DNA of 64,000 bases from Halomarina salina (GCF_023074835.1 NZ_JALLGW010000001.1:2232001-2296000), one strand, 5' to 3'; counted from the stretch's first letter, positions 15,613-24,434 are shown. Made by a program: numbers and translations. The notes: generated by a model not told the origin, from the letters alone.

Positions 15613-17997
15613 CTAGTGCTTCGTTCCATCCCTGGCCGTCCGCACGTGCAACTGCTCTTGCGAGTCGGCTAGTTGGTCGGGCTCTATCCGTGACAGTCGC
15701 ATTGCGTTCCCTGTCACGCCGAGGCTCATCCCCATGTCACCGACGACCACTGCGAGTGCGACACTGACGAACCCCAGCGGAACGCCGAGGGCTAACACGG
15801 CTTTCACGCCGAGACTCGACCAGATGTTCTGTCGAATCACACTGTTCGCCTCCTGTGAGAGTGCGTACAGGTACGGGAGTTTTCCGACATCGTCGCCCAT
15901 CAGCGCGATATCAGCGGTCTCAAGTGCTGTGTCGGTACCCGCCGCACCCATCGCGATACCGACGTCGGCGGTGGCCAACGCGGGGGCGTCGTTGATACCG
16001 TCGCCGACCATCGCGACCGACCCGTACTCGCGCTGGAGCGATTCTATCGCATCGACTTTCTCCTCGGGAAGGAGCTCTGCCCGGTACTCGTCGACGCCGA
16101 CGTCCTCGGCGATGGCACGCGCCGTGCCCGTATTGTCACCGGTCAGCATCACGACGTGTTCGACGCCCAGTTGGTGGAGCCGCTCGACGGCCCGACGAGA
16201 GGCCGGTCGGACCTCGTCAGCAATCGCAACGAGACCGACCAGTTCCGACTCGGTCCCGACGAAGACCACCGTCTTCCCCGCCCGTTCCAACTCGGCGAGC
16301 GCATCGCGTGCGGTCTCGGCTGGTTGCTCTGTCACGGCCCCACCGTCGGTGGCTCGGCGTGACTGGGAGAGGTCGAACCCCAGTTCCTCGAACAGTGCCG
16401 GTTTGCCCGCGTAGTACGTCTCATCGTCGAGGTCAGCGCGAATCCCCTTCCCGGTCAAGCTCTCGAACCCGGACGGGGTCGGACGGGCGTCGAGACCCAC
16501 ATCGTCTGCCCGAGCGAGAATCGCCTCCGCGATTGGGTGCTCACTTCGCTGTTCGAGACTCGCGGCGTATCGGAGGACATCTGCCTCCTCGAACTCCCCC
16601 AGTGAGACCACATCGGTGACGGCCAGTTCGCCCTTCGTGAGCGTTCCCGTCTTGTCGAGGGCGACCGCGTCGACCTCGCCCATCGCTTCGAGGTGGTTAC
16701 CACCCTTGATGAGCACACCATTTTTCGCGGCGCTCGTGATACCCGAGACGACGGAGACGGGCGTCGAGATGACGAACGCACAGGGGCAGGCGATGACGAG
16801 GAGCGTCAGTCCACGGATGAACCACGCCTGCCAGCCCCCGGGAAGGACCACCGAAGCTCCCGCAACGTCGAGGGTGAGACCGTCACCAATGAGCAACGGC
16901 GGCACCGCAGCGGTGAGTATGGCCAGCACGACGACGGCAGGGGTGTAGTAGCCCGCAAACCGGTCGACGAACTGCTCTTTGTCGGTCTTCTTCTCCTGTG
17001 CGCCCTGCACCAGTTCGATGATTCGAGAGAGTGTCGACTCCCCCGCTCTCGAGGTCACCTCGACTTCGAGGTATCCACCTTCGTTTATCGACCCCGCGTA
17101 CACGTCGTCACCGGCCGACTTGTCGATAGGAACAGACTCTCCCGTAATCGGCGATTCGTCGACTGCGCTCTCCCCGTCGACGACTGTCCCATCCAGCGGT
17201 ATCTTGTCACCGGGACGAACGATGACGGTCTCACTGATAGCCACGTCCTCCGCTGGAACGGTCACCTCCTCGCCCGCCCGTCGGACCGTTGCTTCATCGG
17301 GCGAGAGTTCCATCAGTTCGCGCAGCGAGTCGCGTGCACGGTCCATCGAGTAGTCTTCGAGCAGTTCGGCGATGCTGAACAGGACTGCCAGTGTCGCCGC
17401 TTCGACGAAGTATCCGATACCTGTCGCGGCGATGATGGCCGTCCCCATCAGCAGGTCGATGTCGAGGCTCAGATTCCGGGCCGAGTAGTAACCACTCCGG
17501 ACGACCGGATACCCACTACTTACAATCGCCACGAGGAACAGGCCGTCGGCGAGTGTGAGCGGGTAGTCGACGATGGTCGCTATCGTGGGGTCGACGCCAG
17601 TGAGGACGAACTCTACGAGCAGGCCGAGTGCGACGAACACCGCTCCGACCCACGTCTTGAGCGCCCGCGGACTCGTCCAGATATCCGATGGTGGTGCGAT
17701 GTTCATCCCACCGGTCGATTCGTCGTCGGACCCACTACTGACGACCTCGTACCCCGCCCCCTCGATTGCCGCGACAACGTCGCTCTCGCTGACTCGCTCC
17801 GAATCGTATGTCACGGTGGCTGTCCCAGTGGTCGGTTGCAGCATGGCCTCGGTGATGCCATCGACACGCTGGAGGCTCTTGTCGACTTTCTGGGCGCAGG
17901 AGGGGCAGTCCATCTCGGGGACTGTGAGTCGGACGGACAATTCACGGCGATGCCCGTCCTCCTGCGTGTGGTCGACACCGGCTACGTCATCTGTCAT
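15613..17997 (-). CDS. zntA: heavy-metal P-type ATPase, zinc/cadmium class (P1B-2)
   Basis: 794 residues. N-terminal heavy-metal-associated domain with MDCPSC (Cys31, Cys34). Membrane metal site CPC at 404-406, phosphorylated Asp in DKTGTLT (448-454), TGES phosphatase loop about 285, and hinge GDGINDAPAL. The last two spans carry a Lys in NIWSSLGVKAVLALG and an Asp in VVVGDMGMSLG, the pair that defines the zinc/cadmium/lead-exporting subgroup rather than the copper one. It should therefore pump Zn(II), Cd(II) or Pb(II) out of the cell. Codon choice is less GC-rich than in neighbouring housekeeping genes. A regulator gene lies directly upstream on the same strand. Confidence 0.94.
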   Translation of the reverse strand: MTDDVAGVDHTQEDGHRRELSVRLTVPEMDCPSCAQKVDKSLQRVDGITEAMLQPTTGTATVTYDSERVSESDVVAAIEGAGYEVVSSGSDDESTGGMNIAPPSDIWTSPRALKTWVGAVFVALGLLVEFVLTGVDPTIATIVDYPLTLADGLFLVAIVSSGYPVVRSGYYSARNLSLDIDLLMGTAIIAATGIGYFVEAATLAVLFSIAELLEDYSMDRARDSLRELMELSPDEATVRRAGEEVTVPAEDVAISETVIVRPGDKIPLDGTVVDGESAVDESPITGESVPIDKSAGDDVYAGSINEGGYLEVEVTSRAGESTLSRIIELVQGAQEKKTDKEQFVDRFAGYYTPAVVVLAILTAAVPPLLIGDGLTLDVAGASVVLPGGWQAWFIRGLTLLVIACPCAFVISTPVSVVSGITSAAKNGVLIKGGNHLEAMGEVDAVALDKTGTLTKGELAVTDVVSLGEFEEADVLRYAASLEQRSEHPIAEAILARADDVGLDARPTPSGFESLTGKGIRADLDDETYYAGKPALFEELGFDLSQSRRATDGGAVTEQPAETARDALAELERAGKTVVFVGTESELVGLVAIADEVRPASRRAVERLHQLGVEHVVMLTGDNTGTARAIAEDVGVDEYRAELLPEEKVDAIESLQREYGSVAMVGDGINDAPALATADVGIAMGAAGTDTALETADIALMGDDVGKLPYLYALSQEANSVIRQNIWSSLGVKAVLALGVPLGFVSVALAVVVGDMGMSLGVTGNAMRLSRIEPDQLADSQEQLHVRTARDGTKH

Positions 17998-18033
17998 TAC
18001 GTGAATGGAGGGCAGTCACGGCGATAGGTCTTC

Positions 18034-18049
18034 GTTGGAATATTCCAAC
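18034..18049. promoter_or_regulatory. perfect 16-bp palindrome upstream of the zinc-type ATPase
   Basis: GTTGGAATATTCCAAC lies in the 68-base gap between the regulator stop and the ATPase start, 37-52 bases before the ATG. Its AT-rich core overlaps where the TATA box would be for a short-leader transcript (minus strand TTTAGTTGGAATATT). A metal-responsive operator is the simplest reading. Confidence 0.6.
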
Positions 18050-18065
18050 TAAACCACGACCAACC

Positions 18066-18815
18066 TCAAGATGTGGTCGATGGGGAGTCCCGCATCGATT
18101 CCCTGTCGACATACCGCGCTGCCAGCTGTGCTTCGGCTCGACGAAGTCGGTAGGTGAGCGTCGACCGTGGGACAGCGAGATGCTCGGCCAGTTCCCCGAC
18201 ATCGACCGCCCGTGGCGTTTCGTAGTAGCCGTGTTCGACGGCTGCTTCGAGTGCAGCCGCCTGTTCGGGCGGGAGTTCGTCTCGGTTGCTGTGGCCATAC
18301 CTCCTCGTTACTTCGGTGTCTGTCGTCCGGAGCATCTCCATCTCCGCACAGGTGCCGACTGCCGTCTCAAGGTCGTCGAAGAAGGCCCCTACGTTACCCT
18401 GTCCCGAGTGGATAATCCGCCATGTGTAGTGACGCCCCTCATGGCGTGTGTCGAATAGGACCCCGTCTCCGAGGTGTGCTCGCGCGATGTGGGGGACCGA
18501 CGAGCACTCTGGCGTGCGCTCCCAGTACGAGTAGAGCACGAGTGTGTCGTCGGTGTGGTCGAGGACCTGTGTCGACTGGGTCGCACCGCAGTCGTCGGTC
18601 GCTAGACAGTCCGCGTAGTAATCGGCGGTCAAGAACGCGTCTTCGATATCGTCGAGAGCGGCTGGCGTCCCGGTCGCGTGGTCGACACGCCAGAGACGTT
18701 TTGCGGTCGCATGGAGTGAGAGTGAGCGAATCAGCGCGTCAGGATGCGCCGCGAGCGTGTCTGCTACGCGGTTACAGCCGGGGTCGTATTCGAGGGCAAA
18801 GACGAGACTCCGCAT
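18066..18815 (-). CDS. HTH-10 (bacterio-opsin-activator type) regulator, probable metal sensor
   Basis: 249 residues from the ATG at 18815. The C-terminus (about 190-245) is an HTH-10 domain: LPPEQAAALEAAVEHGYYETPR then VDVGELAEHLAVPRSTLTYRLRRAEAQL. The N-terminal about 170 residues form the sensor part and hold more cysteines and histidines than usual here, in YDPGC, DYYADCLATDDCG, TPECSSVPHIARAH and GTCAEM, which could bind a metal. It lies directly upstream of and co-directional with the zinc/cadmium ATPase, across the palindrome at 18034. A role as its metal-dependent regulator is inferred from this. A longer TTG-initiated form is possible but less likely. Confidence 0.85.
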   Translation of the reverse strand: MRSLVFALEYDPGCNRVADTLAAHPDALIRSLSLHATAKRLWRVDHATGTPAALDDIEDAFLTADYYADCLATDDCGATQSTQVLDHTDDTLVLYSYWERTPECSSVPHIARAHLGDGVLFDTRHEGRHYTWRIIHSGQGNVGAFFDDLETAVGTCAEMEMLRTTDTEVTRRYGHSNRDELPPEQAAALEAAVEHGYYETPRAVDVGELAEHLAVPRSTLTYRLRRAEAQLAARYVDRESMRDSPSTTS

Positions 18816-19286
18816 ACGCTCTAGTGAGGGGCAGACGGAATAACGAGTCGGGTCGTTGGTCGTCAACTGGGGGCGTTAGGGGCTCGCCGGCCCGACCCAA
18901 CCGCGTGCTCGATTACTCGCTCGGCGAACTTTCGCGCATCGATGATGTTTCGGGCGAGCGGTCCAGCAGTCAGTTCGGCGAACTGGCCGGTCACGAAAGT
19001 CTTCGACACTGTCCCATCGGAACGGCACCAAGCGAGTGTCGCGCTCGAACTCCTCTGAGAACACACCCCGAGTTCTACAACGACTGGGTCGTGCCCGAGA
19101 GCTACTACGACCAGTACGACCGCGAAGTGCCGGTAGGCGTCGGGGGGGTCGGCCACGCCGAACGTCGTCGGCGTGTCGGGCGTGGGGAGGACTATACGTC
19201 GCCGTTCGTCGAACCGATTCCGACCGACTGAGTCAGCGGTCGGCTCGAGTTGCTAGTCACGCCACGCGGATGGGCGTGGCTCACTC
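18816..19286. other. gene-poor stretch with decayed coding sequence
   Basis: 470 bases without a convincing gene. The minus strand around 18870-18990 reads GTVSKTFVTGQFAELTAGPL and NIIDARKFAERVIEH, which look like real protein. The plus strand around 19060-19231 reads PEFYNDWVVPESYYDQYDREV, also protein-like, but neither has a proper start or full length. They may be two truncated gene ends meeting head to head. I could not identify either parent gene. Confidence 0.4.
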
Positions 19287-20141
19287 TCACCCGTCGACTT
19301 GTGTCTTGGACGGAGGTGTAGCCGCCCCAGAGAGCAGTTCGACCAGTTCGGTCTCCGTCACCGGTCGACGCGACCCGTCGACATCGAGCGACTTCGCGAG
19401 TCGAACTGTCGTGGGTGCGTGGAGGTTGGCTCGCTCCAGCAAACCCTCGTCGTAGAACACCTCCTGTGGCGTCCCCTCGCCGACGAGGTTCCCGTCAGCC
19501 ATCACACAGACTCGGTCCGCGACGCTCGCCGCGAAATCGATGTCGTGCGTCGAGAGGACGACGCTGATCCCCTCCCGGCTGATTGCTTCGATACGGTCGG
19601 CGACGAGTCGGGAGCGTTCGGGGTCGAGGCCCGCTAGAGGCTCGTCGAGGACGACGACACTCGGTTCGAGGACGAGGACGCCAGCGAGTCCGACAAGTCG
19701 TTTTTCCCCGCCGCTGAGGTAGTGGGGGACGCGCTCTTCGAGGTGAGCGGCGTCGACGGTCGCCAGCGCTTCGCGGGCACGTTCCCGGGCGTCGTCCGCC
19801 GGAACGCCGTAGTTGCGAAGCCCGAACATCACGTCGTCGAGGACCGTGGGCGCGACGAGTTGCGTGTCCGGGTCCTGGAAGACGAACCCGACCTCCTTGC
19901 GGGCGTGGGAACGCGTCTCCGCGGTAACCTTCCGGCCGGTGACGCGGAGTTCGCCCGCGTCGGGCGTGAGCGTCCCGTTGAGGTGTTCGAGCAGCGTCGA
20001 CTTCCCCGCGCCGTTTCCACCGAGTAGCGCGACGACCTCGTTCGGCCGAACCTCGAAGTCGACGTCGTGCATCCCGACCGTCCCGTCGGGGTACGTGTGG
20101 GCTTCACAGTGCAGGTCGACCAGTGGGTCGCTGCCGCTCAC
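19287..20141 (-). CDS. cbiO: nickel/cobalt ECF-type transporter ATPase (CbiO/NikO)
   Basis: 284 residues. Complete ATPase: GGNGAGKSTLLEHLNG (Walker A), LSGGEKRLVGLAGVL (signature), VVVLDEPLAGLDPER (Walker B) and VLSTHDIDF (H loop). Q-loop sequence GFVFQDPDTQLVAPT is typical of CbiO. A C-terminal extension of about 60 residues follows the ATPase core. Last gene of a four-gene unit with cbiM, a CbiN-like gene and cbiQ; overlaps cbiQ by four bases. Because nikR lies next to the cluster, nickel is the likelier substrate. Confidence 0.93.
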   Translation of the reverse strand: MSGSDPLVDLHCEAHTYPDGTVGMHDVDFEVRPNEVVALLGGNGAGKSTLLEHLNGTLTPDAGELRVTGRKVTAETRSHARKEVGFVFQDPDTQLVAPTVLDDVMFGLRNYGVPADDARERAREALATVDAAHLEERVPHYLSGGEKRLVGLAGVLVLEPSVVVLDEPLAGLDPERSRLVADRIEAISREGISVVLSTHDIDFAASVADRVCVMADGNLVGEGTPQEVFYDEGLLERANLHAPTTVRLAKSLDVDGSRRPVTETELVELLSGAATPPSKTQVDG

Positions 20142-20980
20142 AGCCCCACCCCTCTGAGGCCGACGGGAAGCGCGACGACATCGTAGGGACCGACGAGCGC
20201 GTAGACGATGATGCCGACCGACAGGACGGTGAGGACGGTGAGGTCACGCGCCGGCGGTCGGGTGACGTCGCCGTACAGCGTGATGTCTCCGTCGTAGCCG
20301 CGAGCTTCCATCGACTTCACCAGTCGTTCGGAACGCTCGATGGCCGCCAGCATCGTCATCCCGAGGATGCGTGCGTACAGTCGCTTGTTCGCCCAGAACT
20401 CACCGAGGTTCGCTCCCCGCGACCGGGCGGCTTTCACGAGGTCTTCGAGCAGTTCGAGCATGACGAACGTGAACCGATAGGTCAGGAGTGCGATCTGGTC
20501 GAGCGGCCGTGGCAACAGTCGGCCGAGTAGATACGCGACGTCGTTGTACGCAGTCGTCATCGACAGCGTCAGCGAGAACGTGACGACGACGAGCGACCGG
20601 GTCGTGAGTTCTGCGACCAGCAGGGCCCCCGCCCACGTTACCGACAACTCGCCCAGTGGCGTGGCGACGGCCCCGCCGATAGGTGTGCCTGGTTCGAGGA
20701 ACGCTATCGGTACACCGACGCTCACGATGAACAGGAACGGGAGCGAGTACCAGGCGAACAGTCGTCGAAGCGGAAGGGTCGCGAGCGCGTACGTCGCCAG
20801 CGTCACGCCGTAGACGCCGAGGAGGACGGCGAGCGAGTCGGCCACCGTCACGAGGAGGACGAGCAACGCGAGGACGCCGAGTTTCGTCCACGGGTTGAGA
20901 CGGTGGACGGGGCTGTCCCGTCGCTCGGCGAACGCGGTGATGAGCCGTGGGTCCGGAACGTGATTCGAGAGCGTACTCAT
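20138..20980 (-). CDS. cbiQ: nickel/cobalt ECF-type transporter transmembrane protein (CbiQ/NikQ)
   Basis: 280 residues with about six spans. The coupling segment ERSERLVKSMEARGYDGD contains the A-R-G motif that docks into the ATPase. HRLNPWTKLGVLALLVLLV near the N-terminus is the conserved opening of CbiQ. Start MSTLSNHVPD. Lies between the CbiN-like gene (six bases upstream) and cbiO (ATGA overlap). Confidence 0.93.
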   Translation of the reverse strand: MSTLSNHVPDPRLITAFAERRDSPVHRLNPWTKLGVLALLVLLVTVADSLAVLLGVYGVTLATYALATLPLRRLFAWYSLPFLFIVSVGVPIAFLEPGTPIGGAVATPLGELSVTWAGALLVAELTTRSLVVVTFSLTLSMTTAYNDVAYLLGRLLPRPLDQIALLTYRFTFVMLELLEDLVKAARSRGANLGEFWANKRLYARILGMTMLAAIERSERLVKSMEARGYDGDITLYGDVTRPPARDLTVLTVLSVGIIVYALVGPYDVVALPVGLRGVGL

Positions 20981-20986
20981 CGCGAG

Positions 20987-21301
20987 TCAGGCGGTCTCGC
21001 CGTCGAAGCCGCGGTACCGACTGGCGTAGACGTACAGGCCGACGCCGAGGAGCGCCAACACGAGGACGACGAGGCCGAACTCCATCACGAGTCCCCCCTT
21101 CCGAATCGGTCCCGCGATGGCGATTCCGCGACCGAAGTCGACGAGCGGGCCGCTCCCTTCGCTGGCTCCTTGCTGGAGTGCTTTCGTGAACCGCTTGGCG
21201 TACGGGAGCGCCCCACCCGTGTTCGTGAAGCTGACCAGCCCTGCCACGAGACAGACTGCCGCCAGCCCCCCGAGAACGCCGTACTGCTTCCAGCGCTGCA
21301 T
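20987..21301 (-). CDS. CbiN/NikN-like (PDGLE-type) small membrane component
   Basis: 104 residues with two membrane spans, about 9-28 and 70-93, separated by an extracytoplasmic loop with GRGIAIAGPIRKGG. The size, two-span topology and position between cbiM and cbiQ match the CbiN/NikN accessory component that helps load metal into CbiM. Its ATG overlaps the cbiM stop (TGATG). The canonical PDGLE sequence itself is not seen, so the assignment rests mostly on topology and context. Confidence 0.75.
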   Translation of the reverse strand: MQRWKQYGVLGGLAAVCLVAGLVSFTNTGGALPYAKRFTKALQQGASEGSGPLVDFGRGIAIAGPIRKGGLVMEFGLVVLVLALLGVGLYVYASRYRGFDGETA

Positions 21302-21981
21302 CAGGCGGTCACCCCGTTGGATTCTTCCGGCTCGGTGCGGTCGCCCACGCCCACGAGGTCGGGACGGACCGACGCGAGGAACTGGACGATGAACCCGGTG
21401 AGGATGCCTTCGATGATGGCGACGCCGAGGTTGATGCCGACCATCCCACCGACGGCGATGGCGAGGTCACTCCGGGGGAGTGCGCTCCCGTTGACACCGC
21501 TGACGACGATGATGACGCCCATCAGGATCGCGCCGACGGAGAGGCCGATGGTCGCGGCGGTCGAACTGGCCGGGAAGACGTCCCAGTCGAGACGGAGCAG
21601 CGACCGGAACGCGTAGTACGCGACGATGGCCTCGCTCGCGTTGACCAGTGTGTTCGCCCCGAGCAGGCCGACCGCGCCGTGACCCAGTGCTGCCGAGAGG
21701 ATATTGACGACGAGCGCGATGAGTGCGCCCAGGGCCGGGCCAGCGAGAATGCCGACCAACCCGGTCAGATTCATGTGAACGCCGCCCCAGACGGGGATGT
21801 TCAACTGGAAGATGGCAAAACTCGCGGCCGCACCGACGCCCGCGAGGGCGATCTGCTGTGTCTTGATACCGCTCTGGCGGACCCGCCAGAGTACAGTACC
21901 GATGAGGCCCGCCCCAACGACCGTCCAGAGGACGAGCGCCCAGAGCGGGAACGACCCTTCCCCGAGGTGGATATGCGCCAT
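21301..21981 (-). CDS. cbiM: nickel/cobalt ECF-type transporter substrate-specific protein (CbiM/NikM)
   Basis: 226 residues; six or seven spans. Start chosen at MAHIHLGEGSFPLW (21981), because CbiM needs a free N-terminus with His at position 3 or so and an HxxxGxxP-like segment to bind the metal ion; the upstream in-frame MALTTAT would disturb this. HMNLTGLVGILAGPALGALIA and GANTLVNASEAIVAYYAF are family segments. First gene of the transporter unit. A minus-strand TTTAACATTATA at about 22006-22017 is the likely promoter. Confidence 0.92.
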   Translation of the reverse strand: MAHIHLGEGSFPLWALVLWTVVGAGLIGTVLWRVRQSGIKTQQIALAGVGAAASFAIFQLNIPVWGGVHMNLTGLVGILAGPALGALIALVVNILSAALGHGAVGLLGANTLVNASEAIVAYYAFRSLLRLDWDVFPASSTAATIGLSVGAILMGVIIVVSGVNGSALPRSDLAIAVGGMVGINLGVAIIEGILTGFIVQFLASVRPDLVGVGDRTEPEESNGVTA

Positions 21982-22173
21982 AGTTGCTGTTGTTAACGCC
22001 ACTCTCTATAATGTTAAAGCTGACTCTTTCAACCCGGCGTGTTATCAGGGTATGGTTCTATCTGTCGGGGTGTTAGCAACGTACTCTCCAGCCGGGGCGG
22101 CAGTTAGGCGGGCGGGCTACGCGGTGTCTCGTCCGTCTAGGTCAGGGAGACACCAGCGCCCCGGTGTTCGCTC

Positions 22174-22545
22174 GTGGTGGACTCCTCCATCATCCACGAG
22201 GTAGACGAGGCCGTTCGACTCGCCGACCGCATCCTCGTCATGGGTGCGACTCCGGGGCACGTGGGTCGCGTGGTGGACGTCCCGCTCGAACGGCCCCGTG
22301 GACGAACCGACGACGAGTTCGTGAGACTCGTCGACCGACTGGACCTCGACACGGACGAGTCCGGGTTCGTCGATGTCGCACGGGCAGAGTCACCGATGGG
22401 TGGTGCCGGTCGAACGTCCGTCGAGGGAGTGTTCGACGCTGGGGATGCGCCGAACGGGTCGAGCCCCTCTATTGTGACCGCTGCAGCGGAGGGGTACGAG
22501 GTCGGGGCAACCGTCAACGCAGAACCGAGCGACGAACTGATTTAG
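22174..22545 (+). pseudogene. C-terminal remnant of a nitrate/sulfonate-type ABC ATPase
   Basis: Reads HEVDEAVRLADRILVMGATPG then VGRVVDVPLERPRGR, the H-loop and C-terminal region of the SsuB/TauB/NrtD ATPase family. Walker A, signature and Walker B are all absent, and upstream sequence (22030-22170) shows no coding continuity. The C-terminal about 60 residues are unusual Gly/Ser/Ala-rich tail. It lies between the promoter side of cbiM and nikR, so it is likely a leftover of a deletion or of an insertion of the nickel cluster. Confidence 0.65.
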
Positions 22546-22577
22546 CCGATTCACAGACCCGTTCTTCCACGCGGTTG

Positions 22578-23006
22578 CTAGTCGGTCGAGAGGAGTGCTG
22601 CGCTGTCGTCGACGGGGATCACGGAGTAGTCGATGTTGAGCGTGTCCTTCGTCGCGCGAATCTTCCCGACGAACGTCGATATCTCTTCGAGGGAGCCCTC
22701 CAGAACGAACAGTTCCATACAGCGGTGCGTCCCGACGTGGCTGTGGAAGTTCGAGGCGACGATACCCTCGTGCTCGTGTCGGAGTTGCATCATCCGCTCT
22801 TCGACGGTCGTCGTGTCGTAGTCGAACAGCACCGTCACGATACCCATCAGTTCGCGGTCGTCGAGGCGCTTGTCCTCGAACTCGCCGAGGAGCTTCCGGG
22901 AGGCCTCCCGAACCACCTCACTACGGCCGGTGTAGCCGTGTTCGTCGGCGAACTCGTCGAGTCGGTTCAGGAGCGCATCGGGCATCGAGACACTGACCAC
23001 TGCCAT
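22578..23006 (-). CDS. nikR: nickel-responsive regulator NikR
   Basis: 142 residues. Ribbon-helix-helix DNA-binding domain at 1-45 ([35 protein letters not shown]) and C-terminal ACT-like domain. The high-affinity nickel ligands are all present at the expected spacing: His77 or His79, His88, His90 and Cys96 in [19 protein letters not shown]. NikR represses nickel uptake when nickel is sufficient. The transporter operon starting at 21981 is the obvious target. ATG chosen at MAVVSVSMP; a second, truncated copy of this gene is at 58881-59090. Confidence 0.93.
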   Translation of the reverse strand: MAVVSVSMPDALLNRLDEFADEHGYTGRSEVVREASRKLLGEFEDKRLDDRELMGIVTVLFDYDTTTVEERMMQLRHEHEGIVASNFHSHVGTHRCMELFVLEGSLEEISTFVGKIRATKDTLNIDYSVIPVDDSAALLSTD

Positions 23007-23529
23007 ATGATAACTCAACCGCGCTCAGCTATCAATCCTTGTGATTCCGAGCGATGGTGGACACAGCACACGCGGGGACGTCGGTCGATTCCGGGTGTAC
23101 CGACATCAGGTGTCGGACCGACCGAATAACGAGCGATTTTCACGCGTCGTTGTAGTCCACTTCCCCACCAGGGATGTAAGAGCCGTGAACGATTCTGGCG
23201 GACAGTACTCCGGAGACTGAAGCGCTCTGTCGTGCGTCCTCGCAGTACACGGCTCTCTGTGAACCCCTGTCACTGAGACCGAAGTGACACCTCTTTATAC
23301 GACTTCTTCCCCAAGCGTCGAGTGCCTCTCGGCGTCCAACTCGGACCCACGTTCATCGACTGGCTTCACTTGGCCATGTCGACGGGCTTCACCCGTCGTC
23401 GCTGGGCCGAGGTCGCCGGGAGGGTTTTCCAGAACACGGGGAGCGCCGGTGCCGTCACTCGGCTCGTCTAACGCGCCTCCGAGTGGTGCATCTCTATGGT
23501 ACTCCGGAGTGTGCGTCCGGTAACGAACA
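23007..23529. other. 523-base intergenic stretch, no gene
   Basis: No convincing gene. One plus-strand frame at about 23193-23291 ends in STPETEALCRASS and a stop; it faintly recalls the tail of TnpB-type proteins, but I cannot support it. CTCTTTATACG at 23290 is AT-rich. The last 100 bases presumably hold the promoter for the regulator at 23530. Confidence 0.4.
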
Positions 23530-23850
23530 ATGGAGGCGGTGTTGTGGTACGTGTTGACCGGAACCCGAGGTGGGCCCAACCGCGCACGTATCCTCAGAAC
23601 TCTTCACAACCGCCCACGGAACGCGAACAGACTCGCGAACGACCTCGATCTCGACTACAAGACGATTCGGCACCACCTCGACGTCCTCGTGGACAACGAC
23701 ATCGTCACCACCAGCGGCGACGACTATGGTGCCATTTATATGCCGTCAGACCGCGCTCGACAGCAGTGGGAGACGGTCGAGACGGTCCTGGACGCAGTCG
23801 AGGAGACGAACGACGGCACGAACCAGGACGCCGATCCAGATACGGAGTGA
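23530..23850 (+). CDS. winged-helix transcriptional regulator
   Basis: 106 residues. A compact winged helix fills most of it: GTRGGPNRARILRTLHNRPR, then RLANDLDLDYKTIRHHLDVLVDND with the recognition helix, then a wing TTSGDDYGAIYMPS. A C-terminal helix and acidic tail (NDGTNQDADPDTE) follow. It is the common small ArsR/MarR-like type in haloarchaea. The gene after it (23926) encodes a small membrane protein on the same strand; this two-gene arrangement recurs in haloarchaea as I recall, and suggests the regulator controls or senses through it. Confidence 0.85.
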   Translation: MEAVLWYVLTGTRGGPNRARILRTLHNRPRNANRLANDLDLDYKTIRHHLDVLVDNDIVTTSGDDYGAIYMPSDRARQQWETVETVLDAVEETNDGTNQDADPDTE

Positions 23851-23925
23851 CCATCGACGAATGAGTACCGACATGGGCCAGAATTGGGAAAGCGACTATC
23901 GCAGTTCCGCGACTGAGGGAGATAC

Positions 23926-24237
23926 ATGAGCGGTATGGTCGACCTGTTCCGCGCCCTCTTCGGAGTGAACCTCCTGTTGCTCGCGGTCCTCACGGGCATC
24001 TGGCTCCGCAACTACCTGCGGTTCCGGTCGAAGCACACGCTGGGACTGGCGCTGTTCTCGGTGTTCCTGCTCGCCGAGAACGCGCTGGGCCTGTACATGT
24101 TCTTCCTGAACCCGACGCTGACGGCGTGGATCCTGAACTCCACGGCGGTCCCCGCTCCTGCTCAGAACGCGATGCTCGCACTCCGTGCGCTCGAGACGGT
24201 CGCACTCGCGTTCCTCCTCTGGGTCACGCTCGACTGA
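23926..24237 (+). CDS. small integral membrane protein paired with the wHTH regulator
   Basis: 103 residues, three hydrophobic segments at about 6-27, 39-60 and 80-101; short loops (RNYLRFRSKHT) are basic and probably cytoplasmic. The segment LRALETVALAFLLWVTLD ends the protein. No motif points to a function. It is 75 bases after the winged-helix gene and is likely co-transcribed. A GTG or ATG choice between MSGMVDLF and MVDLF changes only three residues. Confidence 0.78.
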   Translation: MSGMVDLFRALFGVNLLLLAVLTGIWLRNYLRFRSKHTLGLALFSVFLLAENALGLYMFFLNPTLTAWILNSTAVPAPAQNAMLALRALETVALAFLLWVTLD

Positions 24238-24434
24238 CCCGTTCTCGGCGTCTCCCCGCCCATCGTTCGCCGCTAGCTGAGACTCCACGTAGCGACCGCG
24301 TTTTCATTCCATCGACGAACAGTCTCTAGAAGAAGAGTACGTCTGTACAGTTCCCGGTCGAAATTGGGTCGCATTTCGGCAAATGCTATTCAAACGAACT
24401 GTCGTAGTCGTCGATGCGCACAGCGCACCCACCA

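Noticed and set aside
21982-22173. Cobalamin riboswitch before cbiM
   Set aside because: No B12-box-like or extended structure was seen, and the adjacent NikR gives a simpler control.
23193-23291. TnpB-type transposase tail
   Set aside because: Only a few residues resemble such tails; no catalytic part, no ends.
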